The notes below the pieces were generated by a model. The model did not search any database, was not told the origin of the DNA, and saw nothing but the letters and a program-made list of their open reading frames with translations. The position numbers and the translations under genes are program-made. Source: Hypericum androsaemum (Eukaryota; Streptophyta; Magnoliopsida; Malpighiales; Hypericaceae). Taken from it: a stretch of DNA of 64,000 nt. The stretch is taken from contig OZ023187.1 of assembly GCA_963995505.1 (NCBI GenBank), positions 2,177,501 to 2,241,500 on the forward strand, written 5' to 3'. Below are positions 22,071 through 33,833 of the stretch, in pieces; position 1 is the first letter of the stretch; every line of letters starts with the position of its first letter.

Positions 22071-22316
22071 TTAATCCACCTTGGTGGATCTGGTTTCTTT
22101 AATATTCTCAGAAGGTGGAAGCCCTTTACATTCTTCCTCCCTACAGTATTTGATGCACAACTTTTCGCCACGAGGGCCGCAGCCTTCATAACACTCTCTG
22201 ATGCACTTCCCATACGAAGATTGATTATCGCCCTTAGCCAGTGGCCCCGACGACAGCAGCAACAACACCAACAAAGTAACGAACATGATTTTGTTTTTCC
22301 CGGAACTTCCCTCCAT
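22071..22316 (-). CDS. Secreted cysteine-rich peptide, copy 1 (single module)
   Basis: This 81-residue frame begins MEGSSGKNKIMF. I place the start at this ATG because the other copies start at the equivalent site; upstream in-frame codons are not ATG. Residues ~9-29 form a signal peptide (FVTLLVLLLLSSGPLAKG). The mature part has six cysteines, C-x3-C-x3-C-x7-C-x3-C-x4-C, and a tail GLPPSENIKETRSTKVD. The tail is shared with the other copies. The Cys pattern loosely recalls plant thionin-like or hairpin-type peptides, but I do not recognise the family and assign no function. The frame is intact, with a TATA box about 100 bp upstream. Confidence 0.75.
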   Translation of the reverse strand: MEGSSGKNKIMFVTLLVLLLLSSGPLAKGDNQSSYGKCIRECYEGCGPRGEKLCIKYCREEECKGLPPSENIKETRSTKVD

Positions 22317-22414
22317 GATTGTTACCTTAATATTCTCCAGGGACAATGATTCACCACTTTATTCTTTTGTCCAAAAATAATTTTCTAGTTTGATTTTAAA
22401 ATGATTTCGCTCTT

Positions 22415-22425
22415 CTATTTATAAA
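22415..22425 (-). promoter_or_regulatory. TATA box of peptide copy 1
   Basis: On the minus strand this reads TTTATAAATAG, about 100 bp before the ATG. Equivalent boxes stand before copies 2, 3, 5 and 7, which supports a role. Confidence 0.6.
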
Positions 22426-22713
22426 AAAAATCCCTTAAATGTTCACTTTTCTGTGAGCGTTAGTCATTCTCTTTCTATCTAACCACGTACCATTTTATCC
22501 CATTGACTTTGATTCCTTAAATGACTTTGAAAATCCCATTGACTTTGATTACTTAGATCCCTTTATATTCTTTATACGGAAAGTTTGAACACATACCATT
22601 TAATCATAGTTTTTTATGGCAAGTCCTAGCCACATACCGTAAATGGCTTGTCATCTCCTTAATTTCTTATTTCAAAAAATAAATTTCGAGTTCGAGCCCT
22701 TGAAAGTGTAACA

Positions 22714-24007
22714 TTGTTAAATGGGCAAATTACTCTCACATCCCTGAGGTTTGGTCACCATCTCCCTAGGGTCCCTGATTTTTGGAAAAAGATTGTCCCG
22801 TCCCTAAGTTTTGACGATAATAGACTCTCGGGTCCCTGGCTGACGTCATCGACTCTTTTTTTCATTTTTGGTTATGGAAATGACCAAAATACCCTTAAAC
22901 AAAAAATAAATTTTTTTACCTTCTTCAACCTTTTACCTCCCGCTCCCGCTCCCCCCCTCCTTCCCCTCTCCCCCTCCCGCTCTCTCCCGCTCCCGCTCTC
23001 GCTCCCGCTCACCCCTCCTCCCCCTCTCCCGCTCCCGCTCCCTCCCTCTCCCCCTCCCGCTCCCGCTCCCGCTCCCCCCCTCCTCCCCCTCTCCCCCTCC
23101 CGCTCCCTCCCTCTCCCCCTCCCGCTTCCGCTCCCTCTCCCCCCCTCCTCCCCCTCTCCCCCTCCCGCTCCCCCCCTCCAGAGGCCCCAGCTGGAGCGAC
23201 TCGTCACCCACAAGCTCAACCTCACCGTCAGCGTTCTCAAGGTTCTGTAAGATTAAGGAAGACAAATACATATTTGGTCCCTCATCCAAAAGGACCGATG
23301 TAGCCACCAAACCAATTACCCAAATACAGGTTTTTTATTTCGGCGTTCCCAAGGTTCTACGGCAGTGGAGTGTGGTATTTATCTTCCTCTCAACCAATTA
23401 CCCAAATAAAGGTTAGAATCCCCCAATCGAGACGATTGGAGTTCTACGGCGGTGGAGTGTGGTATTTGTCCTCCTTAATTAATTACCCAAATACACGTTA
23501 GAATCCCCCCAATGGAGCCACCAAAGGACCGAAACGGGCACATAACCACCGAGTCTTTCCATTTTGGTATTAATTATGGGTATTAACCACTGTTGCCTGC
23601 GATGGTGGATGGGGTTCGATTGGCGTTGCGTTCCCGATTGGGTTCGATTTGGATGGTGGCCCAGAGAAGACAAAGATTCGCGATGGTGAATGGGAGAGGG
23701 GGAGGAGGGAGGGGGGGGGGGGGAGCGAGAGCGGGAGCGAGAGGGGGAGAGGGGAAGGAGGGGGGAGCAGGAGCGGGAGCGGGAGGTAAAAGGTTGAAGA
23801 AGGTAAAAAAATTTATTTTTTGTTTAAGGGTATTTTGGTCATTTTTATGACCAAAAATGAAAAAAGAGTCGATGACGTCAGCTAGGTACCCGAGAGTCTA
23901 TTATCGTCAAAACTTAGGGACGGGACAATCTTTTTCCAAAAGTCAGGGACCCTAGGGGGAGGGTGACCAAACTTCAGGGATGTGAGGGTAATTTGCCCTT
24001 GTTAAAT
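22714..24007. mobile_element. MULE-type element with long TIRs (copy 1)
   Basis: The element (22723-23998, 1276 bp) starts GGGCAAATTACTCTCACATC and ends with its inverse. The inverted arms run at least 200 bp and share CCCGTCCCTAAGTTTTGACG. TTGTTAAAT is perfectly duplicated on both sides, a 9-bp Mutator-type TSD. No transposase is visible. The centre (23180-23680) holds non-repetitive sequence with TACGGCGGTGGAGTGTGGTA appearing twice in similar form; its origin is not recognised. A relative lies at 62133. Confidence 0.85.
22935..23185. repeat. Polypyrimidine (CTCCCG-like) tract
   Basis: About 250 bp are almost purely pyrimidine plus G every sixth base or so, built from CTCCCG, CTCCCC and CTCCCT units. 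A complementary purine tract lies at 23690-23785 in the opposite arm. The Pro/Leu-rich frames here are by-products. Confidence 0.9.
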
Positions 24008-25462
24008 TGGGAGAGCTTCACCACTTTTCAAAGATCACCAACATGCCATTATCACTAATTGAGTTTGCCAGTATCGTAGCACGCATGCCATTATTACTAA
24101 CTAGGCTTGCCAGTTTCAAAACCATGATATGCCAGTATCGTGACCGTGGCATGCCATTATCGGTCCCTTCAGTTCAAACAATTCGGAATGGCTTCTTCAC
24201 TCCGGACCCAATCCACTGCTGTCTCGTCTCCTTAATTTCATATTTCAAAAAAAAGTCTTGAGTTCGAACTTTAAAAGTGCAACATTGTTAAATTGGAAGA
24301 GCTTCACCACTCTTCAAAGGTCCACTCAGGATCGAAAATAGATTATTTTTTTTAGGAATCAAGGGGCATTCAGCACACCTTTAGATAATCTAAATACACA
24401 TTTACGCACACACAAAAAGGAGTATTAGATAAAACATAATCATCCAAGTTGGATTAGTTGGCACAAAAGTGTTTGGATACCATGTGGCCTAAACCAACAA
24501 AAATATATGCACTTTTTAACCGACAATCACTTAAATTAACTTGTAATGTCGGTTCTAGTTTAACTAAGAAGTCTAAAGTTCGAATAATTGAAATTACAAC
24601 ATTATTAAACACTTGTTGGGAGAGCATTATCAGCTTAAAATTTTACCTGTTTTGAATCTGAATTAGTCGAATAGCGGTGTCTGAATACTAAATATCTTCA
24701 TTAAATTTTAATTATAGCTAACGCTCTACTTTAAATAAGTTTCCGATTGGATTCCAAAAATATAATATTATAATATGATAACAAAAATTCGATGAGAAAA
24801 AACATCAGGCATATTTCTTAAAAGTTTATCTATTTGACGAGTGATATGAAAAGAATTTGATTTTTTTTCTCCAATTATCCAACTTCTGCGACTTATGCAT
24901 AATAAATATTGGGAATAAAGATTAAATATGGTGCTCTACATATATAAAAAGTCTAATTAATACCCTCTATTAGAAATAGTTCAATTTGACATCACATTCT
25001 TATTAAAACGGACCAATTAACACCCTCAAACTAATTTTCTTAATGATCGGTTCCATATCATCGTATTATATGACATCCAATTTATCAATTTATACCACAT
25101 AAATATTAATAAAGTGATAACCACTTCTTTCAACCATCTCTTCTTCTCCTCTACCCATCACTCTAGATCTTCTTGCTCAATATCATCACGGGGAAATCCA
25201 ATTGCCCTCGACCCATCAACAATCGGACATCAGTGGTTAAGGCTGATCCCCACCATTTCATTACAAGCTTGCATCGTACACGCTCGTTGGCCGTTCTTCA
25301 GAATCAGAATCTCAAGCCCCACCGCGCCGCTTTATTCTTTTCCCTGGAGGCTTAGTGCTGCTTGAAATGTTGCCTCGTTGTCACCCACCTTGAGGTCGCT
25401 TTGTGAACTATTCCCTTCTTTTGTCTATGTAAAGTTGGGTTCTCTTTGTATGGTTTCCTGAT
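24008..25462. other. Intergenic, no gene seen
   Basis: Begins with sequence related to the upstream regions of the peptide genes (GCTTCACCACTTTTCAAAG). Around 24050-24160 CATGCCATTAT and TGCCAGTATCGT recur a few times. Short frames near 25114-25365 have no recognised domain. Confidence 0.5.
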
Positions 25463-25467
25463 GTTTC

Positions 25468-27019
25468 TGATGTGTGTCTAAGACACGTATTAAACGCATA
25501 GGATTTCGAGTTATTTTTGTATGTTTATCTTTAGTTTAGTATCATTTTAGTAAATATTTGAAATTTGGATGACTAATAGATTCTTTGTGCTAAATTGTAG
25601 GAAAAGGAGGCAAATTTGGAAAGAAATTATACTTGAAGAAGGAGTCCAGCAGGGATAGCTGACTTGAAAGGGTATTTTGGTTAATTTTGGAGCCAAATCA
25701 GAGGATGCGTATTTGACAGACAATTGAAGATATTTCTTTTCTCTTTTCGTGCATATACAGAACGCCTAAATCAGAGATCGGAAAAGGAAGTTACGACCAA
25801 AATACTGAAGGCTGGTCTGGCAGATTATTATCAGTAAATTTTAAGGGCCAATTTTGGAAATTCGGTCTTCTGATCCCTTAGGACACTGGGGATGACCCAT
25901 TAGGTTTTTACACTTAGGAGGGATTATATATAACCCTCTAGACTTATTTTAAGGGAACTTTTTGATTCCATAGAACATATACCTTATTTTTGCCTTTGTC
26001 ATGACTATGAGGAACTAAATCTCTAGGTTGATTCGAGGAAGGAGACCTAGGTTTTGGTTGTGAGGATAAGGTTTTATCAATCTATTTCAATAATATTTAT
26101 TTATTCCTTTTACTTATTTTTATTCTTGAATGATTTGCGGTTGTGAGTTTATTCTAGAACTTATGTTGCCATCGATTCTTAATTAGCGGTCACAGTTAGG
26201 AATTGAACTAGGAGCAAGGTTAATTCAGCAAGGAACTTATGTTTGATGTGTGTCTAAGACACGTATTAAACGCATAGGATTTCGAGTTATTTTTGTATGT
26301 TTATCTTTAGTTTATTATCGTTTTAGTAAATATTTGAGATTTGGATGACTAATGGGTTCTTTGTGCTAAATTGTAGGAAAAGGGGGCAAATTTGGAAAGA
26401 AATTATACTTGAAGAAGGAGTCCAGCATGGATAACTGACTTGAAAGGGCATTTTGGTTAATTTTGGAGCCAAATCAGAGGATACGTATTTGACAGACAAT
26501 TGAAGATATTTCTTTCCTCTTTTCGTGCATATAAAGAACGCCTAAATCGGAGATCGGGAAAGAAAGTTACGACCAAAATACTGAAGGCTGGTCTGGCAGA
26601 TTATTATTAGCGAATTTTAAGGGCCAATTTTGGAAATTCGGTCTTCTGATCCCTTAGGACACTGGGGACAATCCATTAGGTTTTTACACTTAGGAGAGAT
26701 TATATATAACCCTCTAGACTTATTTTAAGAAAACTTTTTGATTCCATAGAACATATACCTTATTTTTGCCTTTGTCATGACTATGAGGAACTAAACCTCT
26801 AGGTTGATTCGAGGAAGGAGACCCAGGTTTTGGTTGTGAGGATTAGATTTTATCAATCTATTTATGTAATATTTATTTATTTCTTGTGCTTATTTTTATT
26901 CTTGAATAATTTGCGGTTGTGAGTTTATTCTAGAACTTATGTTGCCATCGATTCTTAATTAGCGGTCGCAGTTAGGAATTGAACTACGAGCAAGGTTAAT
27001 TCAGCGAGAAACTTATGTT
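25468..27019 (+). repeat. Two tandem partial LTR copies (776 bp each)
   Basis: 25468-26243 and 26244-27019 each repeat the first ~760 bp of the 5' LTR (starting TGATGTGTGTC) and end with the same junction, GAACTTATGTT, before the next TGATG. The full LTR instead continues after GCGAGGA. Identical spacing and identical junctions point to one rearrangement followed by duplication. Confidence 0.9.
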
Positions 27020-28283
27020 TGATGTGTGTCTAAGACACGTATTAAACGCATAGGATTTCGAGTTATTTTCATATGTTTATCTTTAGTTTAGTATCATTTT
27101 AGTAAATATTTGAGATTTGGATGACTAATGGGTTCTTTGTGCTAAATTGTAGGAAAAGGAGGCAAATTTGGAAAGAAATTATACTTGAAGAAGGAGTCCA
27201 GCAGGAATAGCTGACTTGAAAGGGTATTTTGGTTAATTTTGGAGCCAAATCAAAGGATGCGTATTTGACAGACAATTGAAGATATTTCTTCTCTTTCCAT
27301 GCATATAAAGAACGCCTAAAATACTGAAGGCTGGTCTGGCAGATTATTATCAGCAAATTTTAAGGGCTAATTTTGGAAATTCGGTCTTCTGATCCCTTAA
27401 GACACTAGGGACGAGCCATTAGGTTTTTACACTTAGGAGGGATTATATATAACCCTCTAGACTTATTTTAAGGGAACTTTTTGATTCCAGAGAACATATA
27501 CCTTATTTATGCCTTTGTCATGACTATGAGGAACTAAACTTCTAGGTTGAATCGAGGAAGGAGACCCAAGTTTTGGTTGTGAGGATCAGGTTTTATCAAT
27601 CTATTTCAGTAGTATTTATTTATTTCTTGTGCTTATTTTTGTTCTTGAATGATTTGCGGTTGTGAGTTTATTCTAGAACTTATGTTGCCATCGATTCTTA
27701 ATTAACGGTCGCAGTTAGGAATTGAACTAGGAGCAAGGTTAATTCAGCGAGGATCGATCGTTACCAAACTAATTAACTAGGAATAAGTAAGGCTAGTTTG
27801 TAGATATCAAATTTTTGAATATAATCGCTAGGAGGAGGAACATCTATTCTTAATGCTATTATCTTATAGAATAGAAATCGGTCGATATTCTGTCTATTAG
27901 GTGATAAACAACTAGTTAGGCGGTAGTTTGGCTAGTTGATTGTTGGATGTTTGTGGTCTCTTTGCGGTTGCGGGAGACTTACACCTACTTGCTACATGTG
28001 TTAGATTATCTTTTGTGATCCAGTGATCAACCAACCTGTCGTGGTACTCCGATCTCGAAACTGCCACTTTTCTCTTATTGATTTCACCACTTCTACTCTC
28101 TTTTGTGTTCGCTGATTTTACAACTTGAAATCCCACAAAATCCCCTTTTTACTTTTGTGTTATTAGTTAGATTAATTGAGTATTCGACCCTCCTTGGATC
28201 CGACTCGGTATTTCCACTATCTTGCTACTAATTAGTGAGCCGTGAATATCGGTTTATTTATAGGGGCCTTGACACGCTCGTCA
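27020..28283 (+). repeat. 5' LTR of the Athila-like element
   Basis: 1264 bp, starts TGATGTGTGT and ends CTCGTCA, directly before the primer-binding site. It differs from the 3' LTR by a missing block near 27318 (about 30 bp) and scattered substitutions. Confidence 0.9.
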
Positions 28284-28339
28284 AAATTTGGCGCCGTTGC
28301 CGGGGAGGTAAACGTAATATTTGATTGATCTAACCTATT

Positions 28340-29095
28340 ATGTTCAATAGAGCTTCATTTGCAGGTCCACGAACCTCTACGCTTGAACCAGATTGTAATG
28401 GATGGATTGACTATCATACGGAGTACTATGGAGATCGATTTCAATGGAATCATGATCCTTATGTTCGTACTTATCAACCACGTCCACAACAAGTATCCAA
28501 CTCCTCATTGGAAGATCTTATTAGGACATTGGCCATCACCACAAATCAAAGTATTCAAAATCTCGCCAACCAAACTCAAGCGAGCATCAAGAATATTGAA
28601 GAGCACATATCCCAACTTGCAGCTGACATAAGAGAGATTAAGGCAAGTCAAAAAAATGTGGAGCTCCAAGAGCTTGAGGTAAAAGAAGAGAAGATGGATA
28701 TTAAAGACATAGAGGATATGGTGAATCTTGAAGAGGAGTTTAAACTGGAAGAAATAAAGATGGAGATACAATGCGAAGAGGAAGTGGTGGACCTTGAAGA
28801 AGAGGAACAAGATGAATGTGAGGTGATGGTCAGGTCGCCGCTCATCGAAGAACCACTACAGATCATGCTACCTATGGTGACACCAACAAAATTACAACAA
28901 TTGGAGTTCAAAGCTAAAGTTGGTAGACCATATATAGATAGCATATTTTCATATCAATTCGAGTACGTGTACGTGCTAGATATGGTTAAGGAGGATGATA
29001 AGGCACCAAGAGTAAAAATAAAGAGGAAGATTGCACAACCTTCCCGAGTTAAGATGAAGATTCGAGACCAAAATCACATGTTTAATCCTGGCTGA
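28340..29095 (+). CDS. Gag-like protein of the Athila-like element
   Basis: The open frame of 251 codons starts 35 bp behind the primer-binding site. Residues ~55-105 (SLEDLIRTLAITTNQSIQN, then QASIKNIEEHISQLAADI) match the coiled-coil segment seen in gag proteins of plant Gypsy elements. A very acidic stretch follows (residues ~110-160, runs of E and D). There is no CCHC knuckle and no protease, RT or integrase, and the real gag core is largely missing. It may be a leftover or a cis-acting leader peptide. The frame itself is unbroken. Confidence 0.6.
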   Translation: MFNRASFAGPRTSTLEPDCNGWIDYHTEYYGDRFQWNHDPYVRTYQPRPQQVSNSSLEDLIRTLAITTNQSIQNLANQTQASIKNIEEHISQLAADIREIKASQKNVELQELEVKEEKMDIKDIEDMVNLEEEFKLEEIKMEIQCEEEVVDLEEEEQDECEVMVRSPLIEEPLQIMLPMVTPTKLQQLEFKAKVGRPYIDSIFSYQFEYVYVLDMVKEDDKAPRVKIKRKIAQPSRVKMKIRDQNHMFNPG

Positions 29096-30840
29096 AAGAG
29101 CAAAAAGGCGTCTAGCTAATGACGTTAAATTAGCGCTTATTGGGAGGCAACCCAATTTAGTTTTTCCCTTCGTAAAATTTTGTTAGTTTATTTAGATTTT
29201 TTTTCTATTTAGGTTCTAATATATTCATCGTATTTTTTGCAGAAAAATAAAAATAAAAAAAGAAGTCGAGTCGAAGAGCCCTTCTCGCCACGATGTGAAC
29301 AGAAGATTAGGAAGCTTATCGCGGCGAACAAGAATTACACGGGACAAGAGAATCCAAAATTTTCCTCGCGGTGACCAAAAATTCCGCCGCGAAGTGACCA
29401 GAAGATTTGGTCTCTTCCAACCCGGCGTACTGACCTCAAAGCCAAGCCGAGAGAGAATTTTTCAGAGCCACTTTGTCCATTTTTTTTCGTGTCCAAGACT
29501 TCTAAGTCTTGGGCTTCTTTTCCAGATTTTAACTAAAATTAGACTCTTTTCTCACTCATTCTCTTATTCATCCTTTTATATTATAATCCTGTCATCCTTT
29601 ATTTAATCAAGCTATACTTTACAGGAACAGTGGCGACAAATTAATTTATTCAACCTAATCTTCTGAATTGTTTTGGATTACCTGTCCAATTTCACCATGC
29701 CCCCGAAGAAGAGCTACTACCTTTTCCAGCCAGCGACGCATCACCCGAGGGAGTTCTTGAACCCTAAACTCATTTGTTTATTTATTTTTTTTGTTTTCAC
29801 ATGTCTTGTTATGTCTTATGTATTTTATTTTATTGGTTATGTTTAGAGTCAACCTATACCATGAGGACATGTTGTTCTCTAAGTGCGGGAATGTTTAGTT
29901 GAAATATTTAGTACGGTTTACGTGTCGAGTCAACCATCTGCTTGAACTTGTAACCTTGAATTTTTGACCCCTTAGCGACTTAAAATCCTTAGGAAAGCTC
30001 ATGCCAAGATGAAATTAGCAAGGATAGGAATAAGCCCATATTGAGAAGTAGTTTTTGCTTTTCGAAAAAATCTCATAATTGGATTAAGCGACCACTAGTG
30101 TACAAGACTGATATAACACTTGAGAGAATTTGGGTGGCACGGCTGTAGTAACCAACTCCCGCCTGTATCATATATATGTTTTAGCTGACTTGCGTGAGGA
30201 TTAACCGAGTGGCGTATAAGAAAACTTGCTGCCCTTCTAAGTTGTGAAAAAAAAATATTTGAAAGGAATGGGAAAGGAAGGAAGGAAAATTGAAATGCGG
30301 AATGTAGAATGTAGAGATGGAATGTGAATGAATGCTGGCGGAAGGGCAATAGTCAGGTAAATAATTAGAATTGATGTTGCCTCCGGCCTGACTATGATGG
30401 AGCTTGAAGATCGTTATAGGTGTACAATCGGAGTAATAAAAAGTTGTAACCCGGCCTATTGATGCTAACCTAAAATATTTTGGGATGAGGCCAAGCTAAA
30501 CAGCACTATAAGTGCCTTAATATCCAGTCATGCATGGTGCTTATTGATGTTGAGTTCCTAGTGGTCTTCACCTCTTTCTGAATGATTAAAATTATGGGAA
30601 ACTACTTTAATTTGTGGGCTGGACTTGAATTTTGAAATTGACTTGGCATGAGGATTCCTAGGGATAGTTTGTTGTTGATGGTTTATTAATTCAGTGTAGT
30701 TAAAATGCAAGTGCTCATGTTGACAATATCTATTTGCATGTCTATATGTTGTCTTAAGAGTTAAGTCCTTAGTATTTTATGTCTAAGTCTTAGTTTATAC
30801 TCTTGCTTGGGGACAAGCAAAGTTTAAGTGTGGGGATGTT
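29096..30840 (+). other. Non-coding interior of the Athila-like element
   Basis: No gene recognised. This corresponds to the long 3' untranslated part typical of Athila-like elements and ends with the polypurine-like TAAGTGTGGGGATGTT before the 3' LTR. Confidence 0.6.
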
Positions 30841-32137
30841 TGATGTGTGTCTAATACATGTATTAAACGCATAGAATTTTGAGTTATTTTTGTATGTTTG
30901 TCTTTAGTTTAGTATCGTTTTAGTAAATATTTGAGATTTGGATGACTAATGGATTCTTTGTGCTAAATTGTAGGAAAAGGAGGCAAATTTGGAAAGAAAT
31001 TATACTTGAAGAAGGAGTCCAGCAGGGATAGCTGACTTGAAAGGGTATTTTGGTTAATTTTGGAGCCAAATCAGAGGATGCGTATTTGACAGAAAATTGA
31101 AGATATTTCTTTCCTCTTTCCGTGCATATAAAGAACGCCTAAATCGGAGATCGGGAAAGGAAGTTACGACCAAAACACCGAAGACTGGTCTGGCAGATTA
31201 TTATCAGCGAATTTTAAGGGCCAATTTTATAAATTCGGTCTTCTGATCTCTTAGGATACTGGGGACGACCCATTAGGTTTTTATACTTAGGAGGGATTAT
31301 ATATAACCCTCTAGACTTATTTTAAGGGAACTTTTTGATTCCAGAGAAAATATACCTTATTTTTGCCTTTGTCATGACTATGAGGAACTAAACCTCTAGG
31401 TTGATTCGAGGAAGGAGACCCAGGTTTTGGTTGTGAGGATCAGGTTTTATCAATCTATTTCAGTAGTATTTATTTATTCCTTGTGCTTATTTTTGTTCTT
31501 GAATGATTTGCGGTTGTGAGTTTATTCTAGAACTTATGTTGCCATCGATTCTTAATTAGCGGTCGCAGTTAGGAATTGAACTAGGAACAAGATTAATTCA
31601 GCGAGGAACGGTCGTTATCAAACTAATTAACTAGGAATAAGTAAGGCTAGTTTGTAGATACCAATGTTTTGAGTATAATCGCTAGGAGCAGGAACATCTA
31701 TTCTTAATGCTATTATCTTATAGAATAGAAATCGGTCGATATTCTGTCTATTAGGTGATAAACAACTAGTTAGGCAGTCGTTTGGCTAGTTGATTGTTGG
31801 ATGTTTGTGGTCTCTTTGCCATTGCGGGAGACTTACACTTACTTGCTACATGTGTTAGATTATCTTTTGTGATCCAGTGATCAACCAACCTGTCGTGGTA
31901 CTCCGATCTCGAATTTGCCGCTTTTCTCTTATTGATTTTACCACTTCTACTCTCTTTTGTGTTCGCTGATTTTACAACTTGAAATCCCACAAAATCCCCT
32001 TTTTACTTTTGTGTTATTAGTTAGATTAATTGAGTATTCGACCCTCCTTGCATCCGACTCGGTATTTTCACTTTCTTGCTACTAATTAGTGAGCCGTGAA
32101 TATCAGTTTATTTTGAGGGGCCTCGACACGCTCGTCA
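30841..32137 (+). repeat. 3' LTR of the Athila-like element
   Basis: 1297 bp, starts TGATGTGTGTC and ends CTCGTCA, followed by the TSD copy GTTTC. It shares nearly its whole length with 27020-28283. Confidence 0.9.
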
Positions 32138-32852
32138 GTTTCCTTGGCGGGTCTTTGCTTGGCCGTCGGGCTTAACTTCATTGATATGTTTTTCCTTAAA
32201 GGAGCTTACAAGATAACCACGCCATATATAAAAAGCTATGTACAACTTGATAGTTGAATGGGTTTATAAAAGACATAGGCTAGGCCATCTTCCAATGGAT
32301 TGGGTCTCAGCCAAACCTTCGAGCTGAATTATTGAATTCCAATATCGTGGTATCGAAGCGGTCCGTGAGAACCACCAAGTCCCTCTCTTCTTCAGAATTC
32401 ATACATCCCTTATTATATATGTCACTTCAGCTAAATAAACTATTTAACATTCTCATCTATAAATTGCAACTAAACCCTCGTAAGAATCAAGAAAACTTAA
32501 GTTTTTGGGTTGTTTGACACCACTGACATAACTTATGGGAAGGGCTCCACAGGACAACCTCTCGCTTCTTAATTCCTAAAACTGCGCCCAATTTATTTAC
32601 AACAACTTCGTTGAAGTAACACATGAATTGAGCCTTAATGGGCTCTCGAAGAAGTGTTCTTATCACTAGTAATTTGATGGTGATCATTCAAAACTAATTG
32701 ACAAAATCTGAATACATTATTTTTCCTTAAAACTTAAAAGAGAGAAACTCAACTTTGTAGAACCCATCTCTGAATTGAAATTTGGTAAAATCTTTACCAA
32801 CATTATTGGAGATTATTTAACTATTACACAATAATGTGATACATATCCCTAA

Positions 32853-33173
32853 CTAATCTTGTTTATTGGATCTGGTTTCTTCAATGTTCTTAAAAGGAGG
32901 ATGCCGTTCACATTTATCTTCACACTCTGATGCGCTGCAGTGGCAAGCTGTGGTCAAAGTGCAGCAGGCATCCCTGCACTCTCCAATATTCTTAGGGGGA
33001 AGACCCCTTTTACATGTTAATAAACCAAATAATGGGTCGCAAGTTGTTAGGTAGGTGCAAATATTAATAAGACAATCTTTAATCTCTGCGCTCAAGCTAT
33101 TGGCCCCTGTCGACAACAGCAACAACAACACAGTTACAAACATGATTTTGTCTTTCCCATCACTTCCTTTCAT
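32853..33173 (-). CDS. Secreted cysteine-rich peptide, copy 2 (two modules)
   Basis: Start chosen at MKGSDGKDKIMF, the ATG matching the other copies; the open frame extends upstream only by chance. The product has 106 residues. A signal peptide spans about residues 9-26 (VTVLLLLLSTGANS). The mature part has ten cysteines and two related blocks. The first ends in C-KRGLPPKNIGE; the second, with C-x3-CC, ends in C-ERHPPFKNIEET. The repeated phrase PP(x)KNI(x)E suggests internal duplication of a module like that of copy 1. Family and role are unknown. The frame is intact and the TATA box is in place. Confidence 0.75.
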   Translation of the reverse strand: MKGSDGKDKIMFVTVLLLLLSTGANSLSAEIKDCLINICTYLTTCDPLFGLLTCKRGLPPKNIGECRDACCTLTTACHCSASECEDKCERHPPFKNIEETRSNKQD

Positions 33174-33246
33174 GTTTGTCACCTGAATATTCTTTGTCAA
33201 AAAAAAAAATTCTACTTTGATTCTGGTTCTGGAATGGCTTCTTTTT

Positions 33247-33256
33247 CTATTTATAG
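33247..33256 (-). promoter_or_regulatory. TATA box of peptide copy 2
   Basis: CTATAAATAG on the minus strand, about 75 bp before the ATG. Conserved in position and sequence with copies 5 and 7. Confidence 0.65.
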
Positions 33257-33309
33257 CAAAATCCCTTACTTGTTCAGTTTTTTTTATGAGCATTAATCAT
33301 ACTTTTTTT

Positions 33310-33500
33310 TTGCAAATCTTAATAACATACCATATAATCATAGTCTTTTGTGGAAAGTCTGAACCACATACCATTTAATCATAGTCTTTTTATGGAAATT
33401 CCTAATCACATACTATTTTATCATGCTATTTTATGGCAAGTCTAAACCACATATCATTTAATCATACTCTTTTTATGTCAACGTCCTGACTACATAACAT
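33310..33500 (-). repeat. Upstream repeated motif of peptide copy 2
   Basis: A unit of about 40 bp with the core CACATACCATTTAATCAT followed by a CTTTT-ATGG(A/C)AA segment occurs four to five times in a row. The same motif stands upstream of copies 1, 3, 5 and 7. Confidence 0.7.
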
Positions 33501-33833
33501 AAATGGCTTGTTTCTTCTCATTGATTCCTTGTCTCAAATCAAAAGATCATGATTCGAGTCTTTGAATACACATCAGTATTAAATATTTCATGGGAGCTTT
33601 TTTGTTCTTGGAAAAGAATGCAGAAGGGGAATTGGAATTCCTAATTTTGCAAAGGATTTGGCCTCTAGTCCCCGCTTTAAATCAAGACATAGCTAATTAG
33701 AAATTGGAATAGAAGATTCTATCTTTATGCAAACTTAGCTATGTACAACCTGTTCTTGGAGCAATGTTAGTGTGTACTGTAGATCTCTTTTGGTTGCTGC
33801 TTTGCTGGCTGGGGCTATTTGTTTGGAGTTTCT

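Larger units (their letters stand above)
25468..32137 (+). mobile_element. Athila-like non-autonomous LTR retrotransposon
   Basis: A perfect 5-bp TSD, GTTTC, flanks the whole unit (25463-25467, 32138-32142). The proper LTRs are 27020-28283 and 30841-32137; both start TGATGTGTGTC and end CGCTCGTCA. The primer-binding site TGGCGCCGTTGCCGGGG (28289-28305) is of the tRNA-Asp type used by Athila-like Gypsy elements. The end of the interior, TGTGGGGATGTT, is the polypurine-like site. The interior is only 2.56 kb and encodes just a gag-like frame, so the element needs enzymes from elsewhere. Two extra partial LTRs stand at its 5' end. Confidence 0.9.

Noticed and set aside
22714..23310. Long Pro/Leu-rich and Gly/Arg-rich frames
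   Set aside because: Translations of the CTCCCG tract; all frames of such a tract lack stops.
27020..32137. Reading the 251-codon gag-like frame as a host gene
   Set aside because: It sits between a primer-binding site and a polypurine tract, within LTRs and a TSD.
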